Numbered from the stretch's first letter, positions 1-8,366 are shown. The stretch: 64,000 bases of DNA from Anaerolineales bacterium HSG25 (GCA_030377865.1 JAUCGA010000021.1:1-64000), one strand, 5' to 3'. The notes: generated from the sequence alone by a model not told the origin. A program made the numbers and translations.

Positions 1-123
1 GAGTCTCTACCCCCCTCAGTCCCCCCTGCTAGGGGGGAAGCGGCTCCTCCCCCTAGCAGGGGGAGGCTGGGAGGGGGTAGAGTGTCACAATGGTTTTGGG
101 AGGTTTTAAATTCTGGAACTTCC
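1..123 (-). mobile_element. MITE family A, copy 1 (C/G-rich core), cut by window start
   Basis: Inverted copy of the elements at 5736-5882 and 15606-15764. It contains the nested C-run/G-run hairpin (CTACCCCC against GGGGGTAG, with an inner CCCCCTAGCAGGGGG) and ends at 123 with the family terminal repeat GGAACTTCC. The other end lies outside the window. No coding capacity. Confidence 0.7.
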
Positions 124-151
124 TAAAGCCATATAGGGAAACCGATTGCTG

Positions 152-859
152 ATGAATCCGGTACAATCTTTAGATTTACCCGCCCTTAACGAAAAACTAG
201 AGCATGCTTCCACCCCCCAAATTTTAGCATGGGCGTGGGATACCTTTGGCCCTAAAATTGCCAGTAGTTCCTCTTTTCAAACTCAGAGTGTTCCTCTTAT
301 TCATCTTATCTCCCAAACTTGTCCCGACATGCCGATTGTTTTTTTAGATACCGGCTTCCATTTTCCAGAAACCCTCACCTTTCGGAATCAGTTAGAGAGT
401 GCCTATAATTTGAATATTATGAATATCTATCCGAGTGTGGATCAAAGCCAACTATTCTACCAATATGGCGAAGGGTTGTATCGTTCTGACCCAGATTTGT
501 GTTGCCACATCAACAAAGTAGAGCCGATGCAACGAGCCGTGGAGGGATTTGAGGCTTGGATTAGTGGAGTACGACGAGACCAAACCGAACACCGTGCCGG
601 ATTACGTGTATTAGAAGAGCAGTCGAATGGCCTACTCCGGATTCATCCCATGTTACGTTGGACAAAACGAGAGGTTTGGGCCTACATCGACGAACATACT
701 TTACCAAGCCATCCGTTATTTGAGCAGGGTTACATGAGCATCGGCTGTGCGCCCTGTACCCGTCCTGTTTTTTCGGAACAAGACGAGCGAGAAGGTCGTT
801 GGGGTGGTGCAATTAAAACAGAATGTGGCTTACATTTAGATATAAAACGTGATGAGTAA
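152..859 (+). CDS. cysH: Thioredoxin-dependent adenylylsulfate (APS) reductase, CysH family
   Basis: Reduces activated sulfate to sulfite in cytoplasmic sulfate assimilation. The 235-residue protein carries the PAPS-reductase landmarks: SSSFQTQS in place of the P-loop-like SGGKDS, FLDTGFHFPET, a CC pair (DLCCHINK), SGVRRDQTEHR, a CAPC pair and the C-terminal catalytic ECGLH. The CC plus CxxC set is the 4Fe-4S ligand signature that separates bacterial APS reductases from cluster-free PAPS reductases, so APS is the likely substrate. ATG at 152 is chosen; an in-frame TTG at 146 sits closer to the AGGGAA at 135-140 and is possible. It stands alone, directly after a MITE. The SulP transporter at 3485-5620 may supply its sulfate. 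Confidence 0.9.
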   Translation: MNPVQSLDLPALNEKLEHASTPQILAWAWDTFGPKIASSSSFQTQSVPLIHLISQTCPDMPIVFLDTGFHFPETLTFRNQLESAYNLNIMNIYPSVDQSQLFYQYGEGLYRSDPDLCCHINKVEPMQRAVEGFEAWISGVRRDQTEHRAGLRVLEEQSNGLLRIHPMLRWTKREVWAYIDEHTLPSHPLFEQGYMSIGCAPCTRPVFSEQDEREGRWGGAIKTECGLHLDIKRDE

Positions 860-898
860 TGCGTGTTGAAATACAGGCTAGTACTTGGTGGCAGATGT

Positions 899-1010
899 AC
901 TACAGTCTTTCAGATAATGATTTTCAATTCAAGACCAACCTTCCCGCAAGTTCAAAACTTGCGGGAAGGTGACAACTGAAAATGTTTATCTGAACATCTA
1001 TAGTTTGTTT
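899..1010. repeat. Palindromic element family G, copy 1
   Basis: Ends CTACAGTCTTTCAGATAA and its imperfect inverted copy near 985-1010 flank the perfect hairpin CTTCCCGCAAGTT / AACTTGCGGGAAG. Further copies lie at 5721-5945 (split), 7864-7945, 25790-25860 and 31908-32270 (split). The hairpin could also terminate cysH transcription. Confidence 0.75.
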
Positions 1011-1054
1011 ACAGTTCCATACGCCATACTCACCACGTTAACAACGACGATGTT

Positions 1055-2008
1055 ATGAAAGAAACAATTTTAGTGACCGGAGGAGCCGGTTATATCGGCT
1101 CATGTTTTGTTCGTAGTTTAGCCAACTCACCCGAGTTTGCCGACTACACCATTCGCATATACGATAATTTATACCGACAACGATATGCCGGATTGATGGA
1201 TTTGCCCAAAAATGGGAAATTTGAGTTCGTTGAGGGTGATATTCTGGATCGCCTCAATTTAGACCGTGTCATGCGGGGAGCAAAAACGGTGGTGCATTTG
1301 GCCGCTGTTGTTCGGTCGCCACTCAGTTTTGAACACCCAGAATGGACGGAGCAGGTGAACCATTGGGGCACTGCCTCGGTGGTTGAGTGTGCCTTGCGAG
1401 CGGGTGTGTCTCGTTTTTTGTTTGCCAGTTCGGCCAGTGTATATGGGGTTAGCGGATTAATCACCTATAAAGAAGGTGACCCATGTCAACCCGTGGGGCC
1501 ATACCCAACCTCAAAATTACGAGCCGAGGAGGCGGTTAAACAGGCCAGTGAACGAGGCTTAAAAACAACTACCATTCGTATTGGCAATGTGTTTGGCAAT
1601 GCGCCGGCCATGCGGTTTGACGGCTTCATAAGCCGTTCGGTCTACTTAGCCGGGGTTGGGCGACCGATTGTTGTGCATGGCAGTGGCGACCAGATTCGCC
1701 CTGCGATTCATATCGAGGATGCGGCGGGGGCTATCCGATTTTGTCTGGCCCATGCCGAGACAGAAAATGACATTATCAACGCGGTCTCAATTAACCCGAC
1801 CGTCAACGAAATAGCAACCAATATTCAGGGCTTGGCTCCAACCTCTAAAATTCGTTACACTGATCAAGAACTGTTAACTGAGGTTAGCTTTGGGGTTGAT
1901 TCGAGCAAACTACTTCAACTTGGTTTTGAGCCGCAATACGACTTACAACAGGGTGTTTGGGAGATGTTGGCTCGCTTCCAATCACTTCAACCAGCGTTTG
2001 GGCGATAG
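1055..2008 (+). CDS. NAD(P)-dependent epimerase/dehydratase (extended SDR)
   Basis: A 317-residue extended short-chain dehydrogenase, probably acting on a nucleotide sugar. It has the Rossmann glycine motif TGGAGYIG at residues 8-15, the FASSASVYG strand with the catalytic Ser, and YPTSK as the YxxxK active site near residue 150. Length fits UDP-glucose 4-epimerase/dTDP-glucose dehydratase relatives, but the substrate cannot be read from the sequence. No neighbouring glycosyltransferase or sugar pathway genes give a hint. Confidence 0.88.
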   Translation: MKETILVTGGAGYIGSCFVRSLANSPEFADYTIRIYDNLYRQRYAGLMDLPKNGKFEFVEGDILDRLNLDRVMRGAKTVVHLAAVVRSPLSFEHPEWTEQVNHWGTASVVECALRAGVSRFLFASSASVYGVSGLITYKEGDPCQPVGPYPTSKLRAEEAVKQASERGLKTTTIRIGNVFGNAPAMRFDGFISRSVYLAGVGRPIVVHGSGDQIRPAIHIEDAAGAIRFCLAHAETENDIINAVSINPTVNEIATNIQGLAPTSKIRYTDQELLTEVSFGVDSSKLLQLGFEPQYDLQQGVWEMLARFQSLQPAFGR

Positions 2009-2029
2009 AGTAAAAATGGGTAAATATTC

Positions 2030-2110
2030 AGTGAACTCGTCAGAAAGAGTGTCAGAAACCCGATTTCTTTGAGAAATCGGGTTTCTAGGGCTACTTTACT
2101 GAACGTTTAC
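2030..2110 (+). mobile_element. MITE family F, copy 1, with 8-bp target duplication
   Basis: Begins GTAAATATTCAGTGAACTC, ends TTTACTGAACGTTTAC (imperfect inverted ends) and has the central hairpin AGAAACCCGATTTC / GAAATCGGGTTTCT. It is flanked by AAAAATGG on both sides (2022-2029 and 2111-2118). Related copies: 8041-8249, 10827-10917, 20526-20616, 36518-36580, 47326-47390 and 54011-54100. Confidence 0.85.
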
Positions 2111-2227
2111 AAAAATGGTGATGATGCGCGTCTATACATACACCATCCTTAAATTCGCCTAATAAATCAGGCCATGCTATAATCCCCGCTTGTGTGTTAA
2201 TTAACAATAAAGTTACCCTGTTTTTTT

Positions 2228-2314
2228 GGGGAGGTGCCAGAGTGGTTGAATGGGACGGTCTCGAAAATCGTTGTAGACTTCGGTCTACCGTGGGTTCGAA
2301 TCCCACCCTCCCCG
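2228..2314 (+). tRNA. tRNA-Ser (anticodon CGA)
   Basis: Acceptor stem GGGGAGG / CCTCCCC with discriminator G, a long class II variable arm (TGTAGACTTCGGTCTAC), and T arm GTGGGTTCGAATCCCAC. Anticodon loop CTCGAAA gives CGA, reading UCG. CCA is not encoded. Confidence 0.96.
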
Positions 2315-2338
2315 TTAGTTAATACATCCCATTATCAT

Positions 2339-2424
2339 GGGGAGGTGTCCGAGTTGGCTTAAGGAGCACGATTGGAAATCGTGTGGGTGTCAAAGCCTCG
2401 AGGGTTCGAATCCCTCTCTCCCCG
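2339..2424 (+). tRNA. tRNA-Ser (anticodon GGA)
   Basis: Acceptor GGGGAGG / TCTCCCC with one G-T pair, class II variable arm, and T arm with GGTTCGAATCC. Anticodon loop TTGGAAA gives GGA, reading UCC and UCU. It lies 24 nt after the first tRNA-Ser, so the two are probably co-transcribed with the SRP RNA. CCA is not encoded. Confidence 0.96.
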
Positions 2425-2487
2425 CTCCTTTAACAAATTCTAGGCCATTATACAGTGGCATTTATATACTCAACATTCGACATGACG

Positions 2488-2616
2488 CAGATCGGCTGGT
2501 GATAGGCGGGACCTGCGCGGCGGAAGGCTTCGAACTAGGTCAGGACCGGAAGGGAGCAGCCTTAAGAGGTTACTTTCGGGTGACGTGGGATTTCCTGGAA
2601 GGATCCAGTCGATCTT
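2488..2616 (+). ncRNA. ffs: Signal recognition particle RNA (small bacterial SRP RNA)
   Basis: Contains the conserved domain IV signature GGTCAGGACCGGAAGGGAGC followed by AGCC at about 2537-2561. The ends GATCGGCTGG (2490-2499) and CCAGTCGATC (2605-2614) pair, closing a helix of roughly 125 nt. It follows the two tRNA-Ser genes and ends before a strong terminator. Exact ends are estimated from the pairing. Confidence 0.93.
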
Positions 2617-2639
2617 CATCATGTTGAATAACAGTATCA

Positions 2640-2672
2640 GGCCGAGTTCGTTACGAACTCGGCCTTTTTATT
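2640..2672. terminator. Bidirectional intrinsic terminator after ffs
   Basis: Perfect 11-bp stem GGCCGAGTTCG / CGAACTCGGCC with a TTA loop, followed by TTTTTATTTTT. It overlaps the stop codon of the convergent HD-domain gene, so it can serve both strands. Confidence 0.9.
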
Positions 2673-3273
2673 TTTCTTCTTCCCCTGCTTGCGTCTTCGC
2701 TAAACCCACAAAGATTTCCTGTAGCTCTGGCAACGTCAGCGCTTGCTGAACCCGTTCAAACATTTCGTTCGTGTCAATCAACCCTTGTTGTTGATACACG
2801 GTCGCTTGCATAACAAACTCTAACTTGTCTATTTGTCGCACAAACTGCGCTTCTACAGAATCTCCAGTCTCAAATTCATCCCACAGAGCAATATACATCT
2901 CACCTTGTGGTAAGTTTCCCAATACCTGTACAACCGATTCCCGTTCCAAGCGGGTTTTTTCGGCAGGCGCGATTGGGTCGAGAGGGGTAAAATCTCCGGC
3001 ATAAACTTCTCCAAAATCATGGACGAGAGCCATCCGCATTACGGTCAACAGGTCAAGATTTGGGAAATAAGCATCGGCCAACAACATCGTCAAAATTGCC
3101 ATGCTAAAAGAATGTTCGGCCACAGTTTCACATCGTTCTAATGAAACGTTACGTCGTAACCAACCCTGCCGATAAAGCTGTTTGAGCTGATTGAACTCAA
3201 AGTAGGCTTTAATAATCGGCAGGGTGTTTTGTCCCTCGACGAGGTTAACTGGGTTTGGGGCTTTGGTTTGCAT
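2668..3273 (-). CDS. HD-domain phosphohydrolase (YfbR/HDDC2-like 5'-deoxynucleotidase)
   Basis: Likely hydrolyses deoxynucleoside 5'-monophosphates. The 201-residue protein shows the metal-binding HD layout: ETVAEHSFSMA (His), MALVHDFGEVYAGDF (HD plus Glu) and a downstream acidic QIDKLEF. Length and motif spacing match the YfbR/HDDC2 family. It runs convergent to the tRNA/ffs unit and shares the terminator. The specific substrate is inferred from family only. Confidence 0.82.
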   Translation of the reverse strand: MQTKAPNPVNLVEGQNTLPIIKAYFEFNQLKQLYRQGWLRRNVSLERCETVAEHSFSMAILTMLLADAYFPNLDLLTVMRMALVHDFGEVYAGDFTPLDPIAPAEKTRLERESVVQVLGNLPQGEMYIALWDEFETGDSVEAQFVRQIDKLEFVMQATVYQQQGLIDTNEMFERVQQALTLPELQEIFVGLAKTQAGEEEK

Positions 3274-3292
3274 AGGAAAAACTCCATTTATT

Positions 3293-3450
3293 TCAGAAAT
3301 TTACCATTTCAACATGACTAAAACAATATCTGACAGGATTAACAGGATTGACAGGATTACAAGCAAAAAAATCCTGCTAATCTTGTTAATCCTGTCAAAA
3401 AATGCTTTTGATTTTGTCAATATATCAGGTCATGAATGAAACGACAAACC
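3293..3450. repeat. Palindromic element family H, copy 1
   Basis: Ends CATTTCAACATGAC and GTCATGAATGAAACGAC are imperfect inverted repeats. The core is repeated ACAGGATT units facing AATCCTGT units. Copies at 26193-26352, 36231-36376 and 46448-46588, and a split copy at about 10916-11142. The core is built from 9-10 bp units of variable number. Confidence 0.75.
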
Positions 3451-3484
3451 CTTGTATTTTTCTAGAATTGCCTGATTTATGGAT

Positions 3485-5620
3485 TTACGATTTAACTGCC
3501 ACCAAGCGATTCTCCGTCTCCCAAGCGACCATGCCCCCTTTTAATACCTGAATATCGGTATAACCATGATCGAGCAACAGTTGCGCCGCCCGTTTACTAC
3601 GTCGGTCACTGCGCCCTACGGTAACGATGAGCCGGTCATGAGGGAGTTCTGGAGTGTCGGTTAAAAGACGAGGTAGTGGTAGCAGGTGAGCCTCAGGAAT
3701 ATGTGCTTTGTTGAATTCACGCGGCTCTCGGATGTCTAAAATATAAGGGTGTGGGCTACCATTGTGTAACGAATGCCATAGCTCTTCGGGGGTAATGGTG
3801 TCGATATGACCGTTGGGCTGTTCGGTATGTAGATGGATTTGGACGGTGTAGTCAGGTTTGGGTAAATTCTGACATTCCTTAAAAACTCGAATCGGACATT
3901 CGTACACACAGATGGCCGGGTCAAGAACGCGATAATACAGATGTTTGATGGCCGCATCCTGAACCAAGAAATTTTGTGCCCCGATATAGTCATAGCTCTC
4001 GGTGGCTTTTAGAACCTTCATTACCGAATCGCGAACCCCAACGATGAATACGTCGCCTCCCCGTTCGCGATAACTATGGACAATCACCTCAAGGGCATGA
4101 ACACCGCTAAAATCGCACTGATTAACGCTATGAAGCCGAAGCAATAAATAGCGTTGCTCTGGATATTTCCCCATGTGGTCTAATAATACCTCTTCCACAT
4201 GATGAGCGGCTCCAAAATACATGTCGCCTAACACTTCGATAATGCCGAGTTGAGAGCATGATCGTTTGTTTGGCTGGGGAGTAAAATGCTTAAATTCATC
4301 ATCGGGCAAAACTTCGTAAACCTGCGGCGAGCTAGTCTTTAAGATGTATCCGGCAAACGAGAGCAGAATTCCCATCAAAACCGCGAACTCGATATGGAGG
4401 AAAAGTGTGCCTAAAAAGGTGACAACCATAATACTGGCATCACGCCATGTACCGCGCCAAACCCGTTTAATCTCCTCTTGATCAATCATCCCATAGGCCG
4501 TCACAATTAGCACTCCGGCCAAGGCGGCTCTTGGTAAATAGGCCGCCGCGGGAGCTAAAGTAAAAAGGGCGATGACGACAAACGCGCTCGAAAATAGCGC
4601 CGACAGAGGCGTTTTAGCTCCTGACTTAAAGTTGACGGCTGACCGCGAAAACGATCCCGCACATGGATACCCAGAAAAAAAGCCAGAGCATATATTGGCT
4701 AACCCTTGCCCGACAAACTCTTGGTTGCTGTCGAGGCGTTGTCCTGTTTGAGTCGAAATCGACTTGGAGATAGCCGCCGTCTCAACAAGCCCAATTGCTC
4801 CAACAGCTAAGGCTCCGGTCGAGAGTTCGGCGATTAACCGTAGGTCAAAAATCGGTATATCGGTCAATGGAGGCAACCCACGAGGCAGTTGTCCTATCAC
4901 GGCCACGCCCTGTTGGTCAAGCCCCAAAATATAAACCACTAACGAGGCGACAACCATGCTAATCAATGTCGCGGGCAGTTCGGCATTTATTTTGCGAATG
5001 GCGACAATCAGAACAATCGTTGCAATACCCAACACGACCGTAGCAAAATGTGCTTCGGGCAAATGTACAAAAATACCTTCGATCGTTTCGATGAGATTAT
5101 GGTTGGGAAATTTGAGTTTGAATAAGGGGAGGAGCTGTTTTATGGCAATCAACACCCCCGCGCCGGTGGCAAAACCGACAATCACCGAGTGGGAGACAAA
5201 ATTGACCAGCAAGCCCAAACGGGCTAACCCCATCACTAGTTGAAATATCCCGACCATGACCGCTAATAACCCCGCGGCCAAGATAAACTCAGGTGTGCCG
5301 GGCGTGGCCGAGACCAACAACGTTGACAAAACCAGCAGTGAAATAGCGTTGGTCGGCCCAGTATGGATTTGGTTAGAACAGCCCCACAACGCGCCGATAA
5401 TTGCCCCAACAATGGCCGTATATAACCCCATTTCGGGTGGCAGTTCAGCAATTAAAGCAAAAGCGATGGCTTGCGGTAATAGAATAACCGCCACGGTAAT
5501 TCCGGCAATCACATCTGCCCGCAAATTTACACGATTGTAATCGCGTAATAATCGCACCGGACGCAATAAATAAAATGGTATATGTTTTGGTAGCACCGCG
5601 TACTGCTTAATCCCCACCAT
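3485..5620 (-). CDS. SulP/SLC26-family anion transporter with STAS and degenerate rhodanese domains
   Basis: A 711-residue inner-membrane anion (probably sulfate) transporter. Residues about 15-410 hold the SulP membrane domain with RADVIAGITVAVILLPQAIAFA, the family hallmark, and GPTNAISLL. A STAS domain follows at about 440-560 with CDFSGVHALE. A rhodanese-like domain ends the protein (about 605-711; DIREPREF, LKGGMVAWE). The rhodanese active loop reads VGRSDRRS where CxxGxRS is expected, so the catalytic Cys is absent. Start at 5620 is chosen because AAGGAG stands just upstream; the frame stays open further into a repeat. The nearby cysH fits sulfate uptake, but bicarbonate or other anions cannot be excluded. 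Confidence 0.88.
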   Translation of the reverse strand: MVGIKQYAVLPKHIPFYLLRPVRLLRDYNRVNLRADVIAGITVAVILLPQAIAFALIAELPPEMGLYTAIVGAIIGALWGCSNQIHTGPTNAISLLVLSTLLVSATPGTPEFILAAGLLAVMVGIFQLVMGLARLGLLVNFVSHSVIVGFATGAGVLIAIKQLLPLFKLKFPNHNLIETIEGIFVHLPEAHFATVVLGIATIVLIVAIRKINAELPATLISMVVASLVVYILGLDQQGVAVIGQLPRGLPPLTDIPIFDLRLIAELSTGALAVGAIGLVETAAISKSISTQTGQRLDSNQEFVGQGLANICSGFFSGYPCAGSFSRSAVNFKSGAKTPLSALFSSAFVVIALFTLAPAAAYLPRAALAGVLIVTAYGMIDQEEIKRVWRGTWRDASIMVVTFLGTLFLHIEFAVLMGILLSFAGYILKTSSPQVYEVLPDDEFKHFTPQPNKRSCSQLGIIEVLGDMYFGAAHHVEEVLLDHMGKYPEQRYLLLRLHSVNQCDFSGVHALEVIVHSYRERGGDVFIVGVRDSVMKVLKATESYDYIGAQNFLVQDAAIKHLYYRVLDPAICVYECPIRVFKECQNLPKPDYTVQIHLHTEQPNGHIDTITPEELWHSLHNGSPHPYILDIREPREFNKAHIPEAHLLPLPRLLTDTPELPHDRLIVTVGRSDRRSKRAAQLLLDHGYTDIQVLKGGMVAWETENRLVAVKS

Positions 5621-5735
5621 AAACCTATCTCCTTGTAGATTATTTCGACCTGTGCAGATAACCGGAAAATCAACCTTGTAGGTTTTAAAAACCTGCAAGG
5701 TCTTGGCTCCAACACACACCACAGTCTTTCAGATA

Positions 5736-5882
5736 GGAAGTTCCAGAATTTAAAATCTCCCAAAACCATTGTGACACTCTACCCCCTCCCAGCCTCCCCC
5801 TGCTAGGAGGAGGAGCCGCTTCCCCCCTAGCAGGGGGTAGAGACTCTGCTCAATTTGGGAGATTTATTTTTTTGGAATTGCC
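5736..5882 (+). mobile_element. MITE family A, copy 2, inserted into a family G element
   Basis: Ends GGAAGTTCCAGAATTTAAAA and (inverted) GGCAATTCCAAAAAAATAAA are terminal inverted repeats; the core is the C-run/G-run hairpin. A 3-bp target duplication ATA flanks it (5733-5735 and 5883-5885). The family G sequence CAGTCTTTCAGATA is interrupted exactly here and resumes at 5883, so A2 is younger than the G element. Confidence 0.85.
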
Positions 5883-5990
5883 ATAATGATTTTTTATTCA
5901 AGACCAACCTTCCCGCAAGTTTTAAACTTGCGGGAAGGTGACGGCTGACCTTGTAGGTTTTAAAAACCTGCAAGGTCTTGGCTCCAACAC
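5883..5990. repeat. Right half of split family G element plus a short palindrome
   Basis: Continues the G element interrupted by A2, with the CCCGCAAGTTTTAAACTTGCGGG hairpin split around its centre at 5911-5935. At 5943-5985 follows GACCTTGTAGG / CCTGCAAGGTC with TTGGCTCC, also present at 5670-5712 before the MITE. Confidence 0.7.
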
Positions 5991-6469
5991 ATCTACAAGG
6001 TCTTTGCAGGTGATCAACCACACAGTTCGGATTATTTTAGTAACACTCTCGGATTGGATTGTACTTGGGTACTATCTTATCATAAGATGTACAGTTTGTA
6101 TAGAGAGTTTAGTTTGTCCTACGATTACAAGTACATACCTTTGCCTAAACGATACAGCTTGATTACACTGGCTTAGGTGTAGAGTCACCGGACATATTGA
6201 AATCAACCCAAAGCCTTTCCGTTGCGGATTCAGGCTCGTCTGTTTGACAAAAGCTCTACCCCCTCCCAACCTCCCCCTGCTAGGGGGAGGAGCTATCGTC
6301 CTCACCTGAAATTACTCGCACGGACAAAACTTCCCCCCTTGCAGGGGGGATTGAGGGGGGTAGAGTGCTACTCCGGCCATAATATCCAAATGTGGGGTGA
6401 CTCTACATGGCTTAGGATGTAGTATCAAACTAACATTATCAACATTCAATTAGCACAAAGAGGTAACGT
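5991..6469. other. Non-coding leader region of tryptophanase
   Basis: No gene seen. A nested C-run/G-run inverted repeat occupies 6254-6365 (CTCTACCCCC against GGGGGGTAGAG), like the core of family A elements but without their ends. A 10-codon frame with two Trp codons lies at 6390-6422 (see findings). The tnaA ribosome site AAAGAGG is at about 6458-6464. Confidence 0.6.
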
Positions 6470-7861
6470 ATGACATTCAAAACAATTATTGAACCATTTC
6501 GTATTAAAACAGTCGAACCAATTCGCCATACCAATCGTATCGAACGAGAAGCGGCTCTACGAGAGGCTGGGCACAACCTATTCCTGCTTCGAGCTGAGGA
6601 TGTCCTCATCGACCTGTTGACCGATTCTGGTACAGGGGCGATGTCGGCGGGACAATGGTCGGGCATGATGCAGGGAGATGAATCTTATGCCGGAGCGCGC
6701 TCCTTTTATCGGTTTGAATCGGTGGTGCAAAATATTACCGGCTTCAAGCATATTATCCCCACCCACCAAGGGCGAGCGGCGGAGCGAATTTTATTCGGTA
6801 ACGCTCTTAAACCCGGTCAGATTGTACCGAACAACACCCATTTTGATACGACGCGGGCAAATGTAGAATACCGCCAAGCCCGTGCCCTCGACCTCCGCAC
6901 CGCCGAGGGAAAACAACCCCACGTTATTCACCCTTTCAAAGGAAATATCAACTTAGACGAACTCGAACAGACACTCGAACAAAATCTAGGTAACGTACCA
7001 ATGGTAATGATTACCGTGACTAACAACTCTGGGGGTGGGCAACCTGTTAGCATGGCAAATATTCGAGCCGCTCATGCTCTATGCCGCAGGTATGATATCC
7101 CGCTGTTTTTAGATGCCTGCCGCTTCGCTGAAAACGCGTGGTTTATTAAAATGCGTGAAAAAGGATACGCCGACAAAACACCCTTAGAGATTGCTCAAGA
7201 GATGTTTAGTTATGCCGATGGAGCGACCATGAGCGCGAAAAAAGATGGTATGGCGAATATCGGTGGTTTTTTGGCCTTAAATGATGATGAATTGGCTCAA
7301 CGATGCAAAAACATGTTGATCTTAAGTGAGGGCTTCCCGACCTATGGCGGGTTGGCCGGATACGATTTAGAGGCAATTGCCACCGGTCTCGAAGAGGTGG
7401 TCAACGAGGATTATCTGCGTTATCGAATTCGTTCGGTGGAATATTTGGGTGATCGCTTAACCCAAGCGGGTATTCCGATTGTACGACCGCCGGGCGGTCA
7501 TGCGATCTATATTGATGCCCTGAGCATGTTGCCTCACATACCACAAAGTGAATATCCTGCTTGGGCCTTGTCGTTGGCACTTTACCTTGTCGGGGGTGTG
7601 CGCTCGGTAGAGATTGGTTCGGTGATGTTTGGTCAACAACCAGACGGCACTGAAAAACCAGCCGAGATGGAACTGGTGCGCCTCGCTTTTCCTCGACGAG
7701 TGTATACTCAAAGCCATGTTGATTATTTGGCCGAAGTACTGCTACACCTCAACGAAATTAAAGGTTCGATTCGTGGGGTGCGACTAGTCGAATCACCGTC
7801 GGTACTACGCCACTTTACCGCTCGCCTAGAACCGGCTCATGGTCAATTGATTGCGAGTTGA
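6470..7861 (+). CDS. tnaA: Tryptophanase (L-tryptophan indole-lyase)
   Basis: PLP enzyme splitting tryptophan into indole, pyruvate and ammonia. The 463-residue protein follows the beta-eliminating lyase family end to end: LLTDSGTGAMS, PTHQGRAAE, GGQPVSMAN, the PLP-lysine site MSAKKD and EGFPTYGGLAG. Tyrosine phenol-lyase is the close alternative. DACRFAEN and VEIGSV resemble tryptophanase (DSARFAEN, VEIGSF) rather than the TPL forms (DATRCVEN, SMERGI), so tryptophanase is favoured, although other stretches (SYADGATMS, VNIGGFL-like) are TPL-like. Single gene with AAAGAGG before the ATG. Confidence 0.87.
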   Translation: MTFKTIIEPFRIKTVEPIRHTNRIEREAALREAGHNLFLLRAEDVLIDLLTDSGTGAMSAGQWSGMMQGDESYAGARSFYRFESVVQNITGFKHIIPTHQGRAAERILFGNALKPGQIVPNNTHFDTTRANVEYRQARALDLRTAEGKQPHVIHPFKGNINLDELEQTLEQNLGNVPMVMITVTNNSGGGQPVSMANIRAAHALCRRYDIPLFLDACRFAENAWFIKMREKGYADKTPLEIAQEMFSYADGATMSAKKDGMANIGGFLALNDDELAQRCKNMLILSEGFPTYGGLAGYDLEAIATGLEEVVNEDYLRYRIRSVEYLGDRLTQAGIPIVRPPGGHAIYIDALSMLPHIPQSEYPAWALSLALYLVGGVRSVEIGSVMFGQQPDGTEKPAEMELVRLAFPRRVYTQSHVDYLAEVLLHLNEIKGSIRGVRLVESPSVLRHFTARLEPAHGQLIAS

Positions 7862-7863
7862 TA

Positions 7864-7945
7864 CAGTCTTTCAGATAATGGTTTTCAATTCAAGGCCAAT
7901 CTTCCCGCAAGTTCTAAACTTGCGGGAAGGTAATGGCTGACAAGG
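7864..7945. repeat. Palindromic element family G, copy 3
   Basis: CAGTCTTTCAGATAATGG followed by the CTTCCCGCAAGTT / AACTTGCGGGAAG hairpin, only three bases after the tnaA stop. Downstream, 7960-8035 holds short palindromes (GCGCAGGCATCC / TGCCTGC, ACAGGTGTGTACCCGTTA) also seen in other gaps. Confidence 0.7.
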
Positions 7946-8040
7946 CGGTGTAAATCCTCCGGTCGTTGGAGCGCAGGCATCCTTGCCTGCATCTGCCGTT
8001 CCATGATAGTAACAGGTGTGTACCCGTTACCCATAACAGG

Positions 8041-8249
8041 GTAAAAATTCAGTAAAATATGTAGTGGTCAGACTGATGTTGAAAATGGAGTGCAACGGGT
8101 TTAGCCGTTGCCAAAAGCAATGGCTGAACCCATTGCACTCCAACATCATCTTGACCACCACAAAATTCAGTAAAATAGCCCTAGAAACCCGATTTCTCAA
8201 AGAAATCGGGTTTCTGACACCTTTTCTGGCGAGTTCACTGAATATTTAC
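8041..8249 (-). mobile_element. MITE family F, copy 2, interrupted by an E element
   Basis: Inverted copy of the F element (ends GTAAAAATTCAG and CTGAATATTTAC, hairpin AGAAACCCGATTTC). The 103-bp E1 element sits inside its left end at 8060-8162. TAACAGG occurs on both outer sides (7 of the usual 8 bp). Confidence 0.8.
8060..8162 (-). mobile_element. MITE family E, copy 1, 103 bp with perfect 15-bp target duplication
   Basis: Terminal inverted repeats TGTAGTGGTCA and TGACCACCACA. The interior has GAGTGCAACGGGTTTAGCC facing GGCTGAACCCATTGCACTC. AAATTCAGTAAAATA is repeated exactly at 8045-8059 and 8163-8177. The duplicated bases come from the host F element, proving E1 landed in it. Confidence 0.92.
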
Positions 8250-8251
8250 TA

Positions 8252-8366
8252 ACAGGCGGGTATATACCCGCCAAATACCCGTTGCGATTACATAATCGCA
8301 ACGATCAGGAATAGCCCTAATGAAAGAGTGGTTCAATCTTTAAGATTGAACCACTCTGAAGCGCAC
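8252..8366. repeat. Two short palindromes (families M and I)
   Basis: 8253-8310: GGCGGGTATATACCCGCC followed by TGCGATTA / TAATCGCA, repeated near 47776-47862. 8325-8357: perfect hairpin AGAGTGGTTCAATCTT / AAGATTGAACCACTCT, repeated at 14144-14178 and 46761-46795. Confidence 0.7.

Noticed and set aside
2337-2627. 96-codon open frame over tRNA-Ser(GGA) and SRP RNA
   Set aside because: It is fully explained by the two RNA genes; the translation follows tRNA and SRP sequence.
5621-5722. Upstream extension of the SulP frame
   Set aside because: The extra 34 codons are repeat sequence (CTTGCAGG/CCTACAAG palindrome), while AAGGAG directly precedes the ATG at 5620.
6470-7861. Tyrosine phenol-lyase instead of tryptophanase
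   Set aside because: The residues around VEIGS and DACRFAEN match tryptophanase; the TPL-specific Arg context (SMERG) is absent. The alternative is noted in the entry.
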